64,000 nucleotides of DNA from Toxotes chatareus (lineage: Eukaryota > Chordata > Actinopteri > Toxotidae): contig CM028892.1 in the NCBI GenBank assembly GCA_016801885.1, positions 10,858,114 to 10,922,113 of the forward strand, written 5' to 3'. Both the position numbers and the translations under genes were made by a program. The first letter of the stretch is position 1. Each line of letters opens with the position of its first letter. The notes under the pieces are model-generated. The model had not been told where the DNA came from, ran no database searches, and was given only the letters and a program-made list of their open reading frames with translations. Shown here one piece after another: positions 12,959-24,689 of the stretch.

Positions 12959-13027
12959 ACACACACACGCACACACACGCGCACACACACGCACACACGC
13001 ACACACGCACACACACGCACACACACC
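12959..13027. repeat. interrupted (CA)n microsatellite
   Basis: CA units interspersed with CG steps over about 70 bp. The alternating purine-pyrimidine pattern suggests Z-DNA potential. Confidence 0.9.
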
Positions 13028-13049
13028 TCAGTGAGGAGATCTTCATTTA

Positions 13050-13135
13050 CATTTCAGGCAGGCAGCTGATGTTCCAGAGCTTTAGTGTCCTGCTCAAGAA
13101 CACTTAGGGAATCAAACCTCTGACCTTTAGACCCT
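13050..13135 (-). repeat. SINE-like fragment
   Basis: The string GTGTCCTGCTCAAGAACACT followed by GGAATCAAACCTCTGACC resembles the tail of teleost tRNA-related SINEs. The family is not assigned. Confidence 0.3.
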
Positions 13136-15659
13136 GAGGACGTACTGTTCATATTTTTAACTGGATATCTTGAGCCCAGATTTACTCCGAGCACTTGAGT
13201 AAGATGTTTGTATAATTTACTAAAACAGGAAAAAAAAAGAGGTTTTTCTCGGTGTATAATCTCAGACGTTCTCAGCAGCTCAGAGGAATAAACCAGGATT
13301 TTAGAGTTAGAGAGTATTTGTAGTGATTTAACATAATTCAGAACGATGTCGAATTTTCACAGACTTCTTGTGCTATATAAAGTTAGATGAAGGGCTCAGT
13401 ATGCTTCAAACAAAGAACTGCTTCTGTTCACACTCTTTTGAAAGGATCTCATCTGAAAATGAGCAGCAAACGTTGTAAGGCACCTCAGAAAGGGTCAAAT
13501 CAGCTCCGTTTGATCAGGCGTCATCAAACTGCAGATGTCCACACCTTCTCATCTCAGAGCTGTGAGGTTTTCTGGTCCAAAGTTCACTCTGGACCTCTGA
13601 AACATTTCAACTCAACCTCATCTCATGGTCCATGACACCTGAGCAAACTCCACCTAAATAATAAAACTATCACGTGACAAAAAGTAGACATGGCGCAAAG
13701 TTTCACTGAACTGCATCACTCAACTTTTTAGTCACATTTCTGGAATCAGAGGGGGGAGGGAGAGGAGGGAGGTGGGGTAACTCTGCAGCTGAAGGGGGTG
13801 CCGGGGTTTCGGGGAGTCACGGATCCCGGCAGCAGCTGAGGGAGGTCAGCGCAGCCGCCGCGCTGCACGCCGGGGCCCTTCAGGTCTCCGATCTCTGGAG
13901 GTTTTGAGGATGGAGGTCCTCATTAAAACCTCCCATCGCTCTGCCCTCTCCTCCCCATCACCCAGTCCTCCTTCTCAGAGGACTCATAGCACTAAACGTA
14001 TGCCGGGACAGTCCAGGTGTCATCCAGCAGGTGTCTGCTGACAGCTGGAGTGATCTGAACGCATAGAAACACCGAGAGACTGGGAAAGATCCATTTATCG
14101 TCTCAAAATTATCTATAAAGTCACAGTTTTTAAGATGAATAAATCTGGCATCCATGTCCTCTGTCTCCTCTCATTTCCTGTCCGTGTCTCACAAAAGCAA
14201 CAATGACCCAGACGATTTCCCTGTGAACTCAATTAAAGTTCATTTCAAGATTGAACACAATCTTTGCTTTAATCAGCAGATTTGTTTCTGAACTGTTAAT
14301 AAACTGTTTCCTGTTTCCGTCTCTTTTTCGAGCTCTGATATAAATACAGATACATACAGACCCATCTCTCAGCTCTCAGCACAGGAAGCTTCTCACATGT
14401 CCAGAATTCATCTGTGTGAGCAAAACATAGGCTGGATACACACACACAGAAAATGACAGCTCCACCTATAATCAGGCGGTCACATGATACATATGCATCG
14501 TCTGTATACAGAACAGAATGTAGCCTGTGTTTTTGTTCACGTGGACATTCACAGGTCGAAGCGTTGCTCTTATGAACACTTCAGGGGGAAATTTCAGGGT
14601 GTGGACGACCTCTCCTTTTCCTCTGCTGCTGTTTTTTGACCCGCACATTAAAAACAGGGAGGTCCAATCCTTCACATCACAGAGTACCTGGAGACAGACA
14701 GACTGAGGCACAAACCAGGATTCACAGCAACAAACACAACTCGGCCAAGGTTTGGAAAAGATTGTGGTCAGAGTTAAAAGACACTGAGACCTACATTGTC
14801 CTGACAGACAGAGACACTCAGCCACCAGAGGTGCACACACAATATGACAAAGGAGACAGCAGGGCTCTGTTATTTCAGCCGAACTGGCAAAAAGTCACAG
14901 CTTCGATAAAAAGCTGCATCAGGACTAATTCAAAATATGAGCTGAAGTGTATGAAGCCTGACTCTGTGATTTCAGACGTCCCACAGCTGCCAGGTTAACT
15001 GCTTTAACACGGATGTTACACACCAGAGGCAGCAAACACTCCGGTGTTCCTCATGTGGGAAATGAGAAGCTGCTAACACAAACGTTCCATGTGGAACGTA
15101 CAAAGCTCCACAGCACCGTGTAACCCTCACTCAGGAACAGCTGAACATGAACCTGAGGTGCAGCCATCTTTGATTTGGCGCAGGAGCTCGACAGTGTAAC
15201 GGTGGTGTGGGTTTTGAACATTTATTTTTCAAAATCCTCACAAGCAAGGTGTTTTTTGAGGATGGTATCCCTTTGTGGTCGGACAGAGAAAACACGTTCT
15301 CCTAGAGGGGAGTTCGTCTCTTGTCCAAGTTTCAAAGCCAAAAAAGCAAAAAGGCAGAGAACAAAGCAGCTCTGTGTGTTACTGCTCACCGAGTGTTTGT
15401 GTCTCAGTTTTTACTTCCCCCTCCTCCTTCGCCATCACTGGCAAAGGCAAAGCTCTACCAGGGAGCGAACACTATTATTTCATAGCCTGTGAAAACAGAT
15501 ATGAACTGTGTGTAAATTTTAACTATGAATCATAAATACCAGATTTTCTCCTAAGACTTGTCAGAGGAGTAATCAGAGTGGAGAGAGCTGACACACCTTG
15601 TTCACAGAGTCTTTTTTGTGCTGGAGGGCTTTGCCAAGGAGCACACAAAGAGAACAGAG

Positions 15660-16420
15660 ACGGCATCAAACATTCACCACCTGATGCAACGCTGATTTAA
15701 GTTTGTTAATGTTTTTCTCCCCGTGGTGAAAATCAGCTCACACCGTGCCAAAAAGCCTCCAAAGCCTGATTATTCCTCCTTGTATTTAAGGCTCTCAGTT
15801 TATAAATCAAGCTTTTCTCTTTGGGGGGGTGGGGGGTTGTTTTCTTTACAAGCTGGTTCAACAGGCGGGAAATGCAGCATCATTTTCCACTGCAATTAAG
15901 AGGGAGGCCCTGATGCTGAGGCAGCGGCCGGTGCCAGCTCTGTGTATGGCTCTGGCACCTTCCAGCCTTTTTCTGGAAAGACTTAACAGGCCCCGGCTGC
16001 ATGTCTTGGCTCCGAGCTTGGAGCTGGAGTCAGCCTCCCCTGACGTAATCCTTTAAGAAACGGCTCTCCTCGCTGGCTGCGAACCACGCAGCCTCCTCAG
16101 AACATAAAGGAAGCCTTGCTGCGATTATCAGCGCGGTTAATAACCACAACCTGAAAGTTAGCAGCAACATCTGAGAGGCCCCCGCTCGCCTCTCCAGCTC
16201 CACATTAGAGCCCATTTATGCAAAGCGTAGCTCGGACTGTCAGCGGCTAATCATTGCAAGGATGATCGATGGTGTTTATTTTCCGATGATGGAACGCAAC
16301 CCCCTGCCTGATGATAATTGTAATAAAAAGGACAGATCAAGCCTGCAAAGTTATTAAATTATCAGACCATAATTTGCATTAATGCCGGCTGCAGAGATGT
16401 AGGGTGGGGGTTTGACAGAG
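15660..16420. promoter_or_regulatory. candidate conserved enhancer with perfect octamer
   Basis: About 700 bp of repeat-free sequence with homeodomain and POU-type strings: CTAATCATTG near 16248, CTGATGATAATTGTAATAA near 16308, and the perfect octamer ATTTGCAT followed by TAATG at 16372-16384. The position downstream of gli2 fits a long-range gli2 enhancer. This is inference from motif density; neither conservation nor activity was tested. Confidence 0.35.
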
Positions 16421-16864
16421 GCCCAGCGCCGGCTTGTTAGAGGCTGAGTCCACCTTGAAAAGCTCCCTGTGCCCTTGGCCCCCCGCAGATCCTCACACCG
16501 TGCTATAATGACACAGCCGTCACTGACAGAGGCGTCAGACAGACAGCTCAGGTTTCACTGTCAGACTCTCAGAGCCAATAAAAAAACTCTGATGTCTACA
16601 TTTTTGCTAATTTCTCCTCATATTTTTCAGCTCCTCTCTCCTCTCCACCATCTGCTGAAACTCCTTTCATTAACTCCAGCACATTTGTCATGGAACTTTA
16701 AACATTTTGACACATTTTTCTGTCAAAACTTTTTCTTTTTCATTCTAACACTTTTCTAAGTGCATTTGAAAAACTCCATCAGCTTGTGAAGCCTGTTTTC
16801 CTGGATTCTGCTATCAGAATAAAACTGATTGTCCCTACACAGCCCAGCATCTGTCGGAAAACCC

Positions 16865-17140
16865 CTCTCAGACCTGAAGTCGAGCCCGGATGGACCCAGG
16901 AACCATCAGAGCTGAGTGATGTTCATTAGGCCAGCCAAAGACTTCTGCCTCGGCTGTCCATTTCCCCCACTCTATGATTTTTTTTAAGTGTTTGAACGGG
17001 TCTCGAGGGGAGCGGGAGCTTCTGGTTGGGAGCCAGCTGGATGGAAAAGATCCAGCAGCAGGGGAAAAGAAAATAAAGAGCAGAGGAGAAAAAAAGAGGG
17101 CAGCAGCTAATGGGGCTGTGCTGCTTTTAAGTGCAGCGTA
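16865..17140. promoter_or_regulatory. candidate conserved non-coding element
   Basis: A repeat-free block with TGTTCATTAGGCCAGCCAAA near 16920 and a purine-rich second half. It has the same texture as the neighbouring block ending at 16420. Weak inference. Confidence 0.25.
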
Positions 17141-18779
17141 CCAGAGGAATACATGAATGTGGAGAATTCCCCGTCTCCCCTGAATCACAGCACAGAACTT
17201 CAAACCCAAACAACACAGAGAGGTTTCACACAGTGACACACATGTATGAACAAGCGGCAGAGTCCCAGAGGAGCGATGCTGTGTTACAGGTTGGACTCTG
17301 CCACGTGACTCTTTACTCGTCGCCACGTCTTGCTCTTTCCGTTTGTCGTTTCATTTTCAGAGCAGGCGTGCTGCCAAACGCTGATCAAACTCGCACATCT
17401 TCATTTTAAATTCTCAAAGATCCCAAAGTTTTCAAAGATACTGAACATGTCAGGCTACATTTGTGGGCAAATGGGTGAAATTAAACAAAAGACATGTAGA
17501 ATAGAGCATTTCTGTTTGACTTTACTGCTTCTGACGTGTGCAGTGACCAGCAGGAGCTCAGATCGCTCCTCTTCAGCTGGAAAACATGGATCAGAGAGGG
17601 AAGAGCTACTGTCGCTGTGACTCAGTACAAAACCTGAGAAGCCACAGAAGTGTTACAGTGGAGTCCGATGCAGACCGAGAGCCTCTGCCTCACACACGGT
17701 TTGATGAAAAACCTCCGTTCATCACATCTGCGTTCATGCTAAAGACAGACACACACACACAAAGTGTGAGCTGTTTTCAGAGCCGTGAAGTTTCAGATCA
17801 TCTCTCTCACACGATTTCAGGTCCGGCTGCTTCATGTGCTCTTTGTTTAAGCTCAGAGGAAACTGCTGTGCTCTCAAACTGCAGAGGGAGAAACAAACAG
17901 CTCCTCTGCTTTCATTGTGAAAACACTGGTTTTCAGAAAAAACAAACTCTGCAAACACACAAACAGAAAAAACACACAACGTCCTCAATTATCACAAGAG
18001 CCAGTTTAGACCAGATGTACAGTAAGAGGGAAATGACAGACTTCATGTGTCTGTCATATCATGTAAATCCTGAGTTTTAGAATCATCTGCTGCAGCTTCA
18101 CTGTCCTGCCCAGACAGTTTAACTGACAGGTGGTTTCTGGGAAATGCAGTAACAACACTGAGTTGAAGTAAGAGCAGCTCAACAACAATATACAGCCAGC
18201 GAGCAGCTTTAAAAGGCCTGTACCTGCATGTCCCTTCCCTATAACTCCAGCAGACACCTGCACACCTGTCCCTCCTCCACATCAAGCTGCTGCTCAACAG
18301 GTACAAGCTCAGCCTGTGCCTCAGTGGCTCTGAAGCTCCCTCTACTGGAAAGACTGGAACAAGTTGACTGTACGACAACTCAGACACACACCGACGTGAG
18401 ATCCTGCAGATTAAACACCTCCTCTGAGAAGCTGCACAGGAAAAGGAAATAACAGGATTTCTGTTCTGAGTCTTTTACTGAGTTACTGAGTTTTCTGATC
18501 ATCTCAGGTTCAGTTTTAGTTAGTTAAGGAGGAGTTTTTAATAAAGAATAGAAACGCACACACACCACACATATTTATCCTGTTCAGAAATATTTGGATT
18601 TTGGAAGAATTACTCAGAGTGAAAGAATTAAAGCCGCAGTACAAACTTTGGCAACATGTGAAAACAGGACACACACACACACAGTGAACAGGGCTGGGAT
18701 GCAGTGTGGGTGAATCCTGTTCTGTTAAATAATCATGATGAATAATGAAGGTGTGAGTCGGCCTGGCAGATCTCCCCTC

Positions 18780-19520
18780 CTGGGCAGACATTTAGTGTCA
18801 ACCTGACAGGCCCCAGTGCAGCTCGGGGACGAGGGGGGATGAAGTTGTCTCCATATTAAACAGGCAGATTAGACCTGTTAAATGGAGGGCAGCGTGGAGA
18901 GGTGCTGCACGTGGACCTCCGGGGTCTGCATCTCATCAGGTGAGCACAGGTCTGAGCTGCGAGGGCGGGGGAAGGGGAGTGTGCCGGCCGGCCTCTGGCC
19001 CGCCTCCACCACACCTCACGTCTCCCGCTTCCGCAAACTGGAACTGACCCCACGCTTCTGCCAGCCTCTGCTGCAGATAAGCCCGGCCCTTCCCATCATG
19101 CACAGGGGCCGCAACGAGCTCCCATGAGCCTCGGCTCGCTCCCTGCCATCTGCCGTGATTTATAGAAAACGGCCGATGATTTATGGGCCAGTCATCTCAC
19201 AATGAAGTTGTTCTCTTTCATTTGCACGACCTCCCGACCCAGCCGCCACTCCCAGCCAGGTTGGGGAAATGTGCACTAATCATACACTATGAGGGCTTTT
19301 AAACAGGAGGAGCTGGGCGGGTGGAGGGAGGGGTGGGGTGGGGTGGGACTGCAAATAGAGGGCCTCTAATGAAATTAATTTTCCACAGCATGTGCATACT
19401 GATGAAACAGGCAGGCCTGAGAGATGTTAACGAAGCCGTTTCAAGGTCTGACGGCGGGGAGGACTCCGTGCCCACGCCCCGCTTTGATCTAGGAATGAAA
19501 CGCCCCATTAGGAGCCAGTG
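18780..19520. promoter_or_regulatory. candidate conserved enhancer cluster
   Basis: About 740 bp, GC-rich to balanced, with two CDX/HOX-like GATTTAT strings at 19157-19185 in a GATTTATAGAAAACGG / GATGATTTATGGGCC context. A paired-homeodomain-like TAATGAAATTAATT lies at 19367-19380. No coding signature holds across it. Of the intergenic blocks it looks most like a developmental CNE. Inference only. Confidence 0.35.
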
Positions 19521-19837
19521 ATCCACGGGATGTTTAAAGATTTATACGTGTTGGAGAGGAGCTTGTAAACCAAACAGTGTGGCCCTGCAAGCTGATCATC
19601 TGTAATCACCAATATGGTCTGATCAGATCAGCGGGGACACCTGACCACAGAGATCATCCTCACAGGTTTAACTCAGCTCTGTAGCTTTAAACAGGGTTTG
19701 TGTGACCGAGCTGAAGAGACACGGGGCGGCTCCAGTCCACAATCTGATCTGAATCTGACAGACTGAATGATTCTGTCAGGAGCCTGGTTAGTCTCTGAAA
19801 TATGAGGACATTGTCTTACAGTGTCAGTGATGGAGAG

Positions 19838-19965
19838 AAGGTACATTTACTGTAATTAAATACAATATGAGGCATTTTTATTTCCATATTTCCATTTTTT
19901 TTACTTCTACCCCACTATATAGTTACTAGTTACTTCTCAGATTCAGATTTTATATTATGATATAT
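19838..19965. repeat. teleost interspersed repeat fragment
   Basis: The strings TTTTTTTTACTTCTACCCCA and AGTTACTTCTCAGATTCAGA are recalled as part of a non-autonomous DNA element common in percomorph genomes. The family name is not certain. Confidence 0.35.
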
Positions 19966-20544
19966 TTACGAAATAAAACAAACTGTTAAAGATGAAACCA
20001 GTGGCTCACAAAATTTAAAACAAGTCCTACACTATGTTCATATTCCCAAGACAAAATAAGTGAGTACGTCTCAAAATAAGTGCTGGGCTGATTTCTATAA
20101 TTTTAATTTATTCAGTTCATTGTTTTTATTTTCTTAATTATTTTTACAGACTTTGGTTATTAATTTATTCTCATTTCTTTTATTCTCTACATTACTGCTC
20201 AGTTTTATATTTCACAGACATGATTGTGATTTGATTTATTTAATTTATGGAAGCTTTGTCACATGAGATCCACAGAATCAAAAGCCAATATTTCTAGTAT
20301 TTTGGGGTTTTTTCCGTTTGGTTCTCTGACAAAAACACCCGTCTGCTGTTATAGAACATTTGCCTGTGGGGTCACAGCTGAGCATTTAGGATCATGTGTA
20401 CCTGCCGGCAGATGTTCTGAGTCGACATCCTGAGCTGAAAAGCCTGAAACCCTGAGCTGAGCTGTTCCTGTCTGTCTGTCGCCATCTGTGGATCTGACTC
20501 ACTCCTGGTTTGTGGAATCCAGGATGGCCTCGGCCTGTAACAGA

Positions 20545-20612
20545 AAAAAGCCACAGGTTCGATCTCACAGGCTTAAGTGTCTTTGAGCAGAGGACCTGAA
20601 CCTGTAATAAAC
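20545..20612 (+). repeat. SINE-like fragment
   Basis: A B-box-like GGTTCGATCTC followed by AAGTGTCTTTGAGCAGAG and CTGAACC is the pattern of teleost SINE bodies. No A box or tRNA fold is found, so it is not a tRNA gene. Confidence 0.35.
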
Positions 20613-20716
20613 AAATAAGGTCAAACTGACATGTGTAAACAATAACTATGTACAGTTGTTTGAATAAATCAGTGACAGACGGAGAAGAACAAACCCTGGT
20701 TATTCAAGTGCTGATG

Positions 20717-20730
20717 GCGCCATCTGGTGG
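20717..20730 (-). promoter_or_regulatory. CTCF-type motif
   Basis: On the minus strand this reads CCACCAGATGGCGC, an exact fit to the vertebrate CTCF core CCASYAGRKGGCRS. It sits about 370 bp past the predicted 3' end of clasp1, between the gli2 and clasp1 territories. Confidence 0.5.
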
Positions 20731-20984
20731 TGGCTTAAATCCCTTTGTGAATCCACACTGGTTTCCGACTGTTTCAGACTGAAAATCTCACATCAACAGA
20801 CTTTACAACACGGAAAAACTCAAAACACAGTGTGGTCACAGAAAAGAAGACGCAGGCACTAAACCTTCATCTGAGAAAACCTGGCCAAAGTGAAACCCAG
20901 AGCTCGTAATGACACTAACAGGGGACACCTGTGCTTTTCATGCAAGTACCAATCAAAGTGCACGGGATGCTCCACAGTTAAAAA

Positions 20985-21065
20985 CAGTGCTGGAAGATGT
21001 ATTCACCTCTTTTACGAAAGTACCAATACAACAATGTCAAAATCCTCAGTGTTGAAGTTCAGTCA
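20985..21065. repeat. teleost interspersed repeat fragment at the clasp1 3' end
   Basis: AGTGCTGGAAGATGTATTCA, then a CTCTTTTACGAAAGTACC segment and AATACAACAATGTCAAAATC, resembles the terminal part of the same family as the fragment near 19.9 kb. It ends just short of the predicted clasp1 cleavage site. Confidence 0.35.
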
Positions 21066-21084
21066 GAGGAAGAAAAGAGATGAG

Positions 21085-24000
21085 AAGATAGAAGTCTGAT
21101 AGTTTATTTCAAGTTCTGCAAAGTCTATCACAGGTGAAAGAACCAAACATGTAAATATATACAGTCATACACAGGAGAAGAAAACCAAATATAAATATTG
21201 GATAGCATCAAATAAAACTAATAACCTAAAAAACAGGAGCCATGCATTGTAAGTGGTTTCAATGGAAAATATTGCCATTTCACTGCTGGCTTGAAGCTTA
21301 TTTACAGCACTGCATCTCCTCATTGCAATGTTTTATTCTCACATTAAAGTCCACCTTAAGAAGCAGTGTATTGTAGTGTTAGTACAGGTTAGTATTGTAA
21401 AGGACAACCAGGTATATTGCCAGAGATCTTCACCCAAAGGCACACATTCAGGAAATCAAAAGCACATTTTTAAATCTGGAGTTTTTGCTCAACTGCATTT
21501 GTCAAACTAACTACATTTAACAGCCACACAGGCAGAAATATCCTACGGGTCCTGTGAAGTTCGCATGCACACGTAGTTCAGAAGCTGTAGTTTTAAGTCA
21601 CACTGTACAAAAATGTAAAGGGAAATGACTTTCAGTGGCCTAAACTGCAGCAGGCTAACACTGGATCACTGGTACTGGACGACATGCTGCGGAGGACTTC
21701 ACCGGCTCTGGAGGCAACATTCAGTCCAGAGTTTAATGTTGATCAAGTTGCCGACTTCTCACAAGAGAAGAGACAACGGGCACTGAACAGTACATTTAAC
21801 AGTCCGAGTGAATGTGTTTGAAGAGATAAAGTAAGGCCTGGAAATGTTCAGTAACAGCATCCTTCACTTCCTGGGCTCACACGGCCCGTTATATTCTGAC
21901 ATTGTGGGAAATCGGTTTATTCACTTTGTTTTTTTTGCCAAGAACCAGATGAGAAGACTGACTCCACTATAACATGAAGCTGGAGGACGAAGGCTGGACA
22001 CAGGCAGTCTGGTCTGTCCAACTCACACAAAAGACTGAGATGAGAAATGCAGATGTTCCTGGGGTTATGTTTTGGATGATTTCTCAGACATTATACTGAG
22101 AGTATGGGAGGGTTTAGTTTTTCCCCATGCCTCATATTTACTTTTAATAAAAATAAACACAAAAATGTAATTACTGGCTGTAGTACGAAGATGAGTGCTA
22201 TCAGTCTTATCTCGTTCTTGGCATTTCAACAAACCGTTGAATTTCCCAAAATGTCAAACTAATCCTTGTCTTAAACCACCTCTGGAGTGTTTGTTTGGAC
22301 TTGCCTAGTGTCCCAGACGGGTGGAGTTTAGCACCAGGAAAGTTCAACCAGTCAGTCTGATTTCAGTGTTCAGTCAGTAAGTTTGTTTTCCATCATGGTA
22401 ACTCTACCTTTCTGCTGAGATACAGTACGTACACTGGAGTTATTAGGCGCATTTGTTAGTATTATAATAAGCAGCAGTAACATTTTGTTTTAGGTGCACT
22501 TTAAAAAAACATGACACTTCTGTACATTGACCAGCGGACGCGTCTCAGAGGAGCAACACAATGGAAATTTACAGTGCTTCGACGTGAAAATCCGAGCTGG
22601 GTTTCTCAGAGTTTATTGCTAATGTTCGAAGATCAAACACTCTCTTTCACTCTCTCATTTTCAGCTGGAGGCTCTGCAACGCTGGCACTTTACAGTTCAT
22701 CAGTTCACACTGTCGCTTGCTTTTAGATTGTCAGTCTCTCCGTCAGATTTAGGTATTTGCCCATTTGTCTTTTGCTAAAACATTTCACATTTTAAAGTCA
22801 AAGTCTTTAAGTGACGTACATTCAATTTAGGAACAAATGATACAGAAGAGTTTCATCTCTTCAAAACAAAAAAAAAAAACACTGACAACAGTTTGTCAGC
22901 GAATCCAATCATTAGATTACTGTGGAAAAAAAATCATAAATTTAAATACTGAGACATTTAGACCTTCATCCTGACCTTTAGATTCAGTCTTAAGTGTAAT
23001 ATAACATATATATTAAGATATTTTGGAATGAAACTCAATAAATCACAGTAGTCTTGACTTGACAGCAGACTAAAAACATCCAATAAACTCCCAGTTTACT
23101 CAGAACTGGGTCTGTAGACTCACATCCCTCAGAAACAAAGGTGAGAACATCACTGCTTTCTTTCATTCTGTTCTGTACTGTTCTCTTCACAGCCATTAAA
23201 AAAATCCCCCGTATGATTTCAAATATAGAAATATAGATGACAAATTAGGTTTATGTAACTGATCAGTTTCAGCTTTGTGAAACAGTTATTGTTCATTTTT
23301 CCTCAATTTTCTAACAAAGAGAATCACACTGTTAACACACTGTTAATTAATGTAGGCCACTGATGAAAATTTCAAACGATGATTTGAATATATACGTGAT
23401 TTATCATTCAGCTACAGGCAAAGGATACGTGCGTGAGATCAGAAGCATCGTATCGGGAAAACGCGGTAAAAAAAGGTTTTAGAAAGCAAACGATTTAGCG
23501 TGGATTTTTAAATGAAAATTCAGCTGATAAGTTTTACAAGGATTGGACTGAGTCCTGATTTTGCAGATCGTGATGTTCGGGTTTTATAATAATACTGATT
23601 CCTTCTGCTGCTTTTTTTGTTTTTGTGTTTTTTTAAATCTAAATCATTGGCCAGCCAAATGATCATTTCATACAAACTCAGATAAACTTGGATTTCACAT
23701 TCTACACAGCTGACTCAGTCCCCTCTTCTTCTGCTGTACTCCGTGAGGTGTCGGCCACATTTCTAAATCACAGCTCAGCATTTCTAACGTATTCATCTTC
23801 AGATGGACCCTTGAATTCAGCCTTTAAAAGACTGTTGTGCCACTTTCTTCAAAAACTCAATACTGCTCAAAATTCAACAAATGCACACGTTAAGAACTGG
23901 AACGTATTCCACTTCCTTTAAGATTGATCCACCAGGTACAGTGAGGCAGTAGTTCAGGAAGGAGAAACACAGGTGAGATCCACGGTCATTCAAAGCTCTT

Positions 24001-24689
24001 TACATTCAATATATGATAAGGTTTGATGTGTCAAAGCAAATAAACTGTTCAAAGAAATGAATTAAAAAGTACTAAAATGAATAAAAACACTGATAGCCAC
24101 AGGTTTTACTCCTGCACTGACAGGAAGGAATTTACACCGCAAACATTCTCCTCTTCTTCCACGATTTCAAACTCACCTTCAAAAGTTTACCGAGATCATC
24201 TCGATGCTGGGACAACTTCAGCTCCAAAGATCACCTTTAATCCACTCGACAGAGGAAAAGTCAAAGTGATGGTGACACGAGGAGCGAGTAGGAAGAGGAG
24301 ATGATGGTTTCAGGCACACAGCCTCTGAAATACGGTTTCTTCAATCACATCGGTTCCATCACCCCTGGATGGAAGATGAAGTCTTAAGGCTCATGACTAA
24401 CGGTAGTGTGGAGGTTCAGGTGCGGGGCCTGGTTCTTATGAAACGTCTCAGCTGCCAGGACCACCTTACTCCCTAAACATCACCTAAGCTTTCAAGATGA
24501 AGGGAAGATGGACAAGACACTGGAGCCATGAGAGCATGAGCTCCTCAAGACGACTTCAGCTTCGTCAGCAGCTGGAGGGATGAAATGTCGGCTGGGAGGA
24601 TGAGGGTTCAGGTGCAGGGCCTGGTCCTAAAGATCAGATCAGCTGGTGGAATGAGATGGTTTCTGAAAGCTAAGCGTGTGCTGTGGGAG
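21085..24689 (-). other. clasp1: clasp1 3'UTR
   Basis: About 3.6 kb of AT-rich, intron-free sequence after the stop codon. A minus-strand AATAAA at 21103-21108 (TTTATT on plus) marks the likely distal end. Further minus-strand AATAAA hexamers lie near 21917 and 22614 and could give shorter 3'UTRs. The extent is inferred from these signals. Confidence 0.6.

Larger units (their letters stand above)
8266..21080. other. intergenic region between convergent gli2 and clasp1
   Basis: About 12.8 kb without an exon series, tRNA or other gene I can support on either strand; open frames are short and lack family resemblance. It holds microsatellites, a 12-13 bp tandem repeat, weak interspersed-repeat fragments, a CTCF-type motif and several blocks that look like conserved non-coding elements, all listed separately. 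In human, TFCP2L1 and other sequence lie between GLI2 and CLASP1; no trace of TFCP2L1 is seen here. Confidence 0.7.

Noticed and set aside
18882..19127. Open frame of 81 codons in the intergenic GC-rich block
   Set aside because: Short, without domain resemblance. The block looks like non-coding regulatory sequence.
20545..20575. B-box-like GGTTCGATCTC suggesting a tRNA gene
   Set aside because: No A box or cloverleaf can be built around it; it fits a SINE fragment better.
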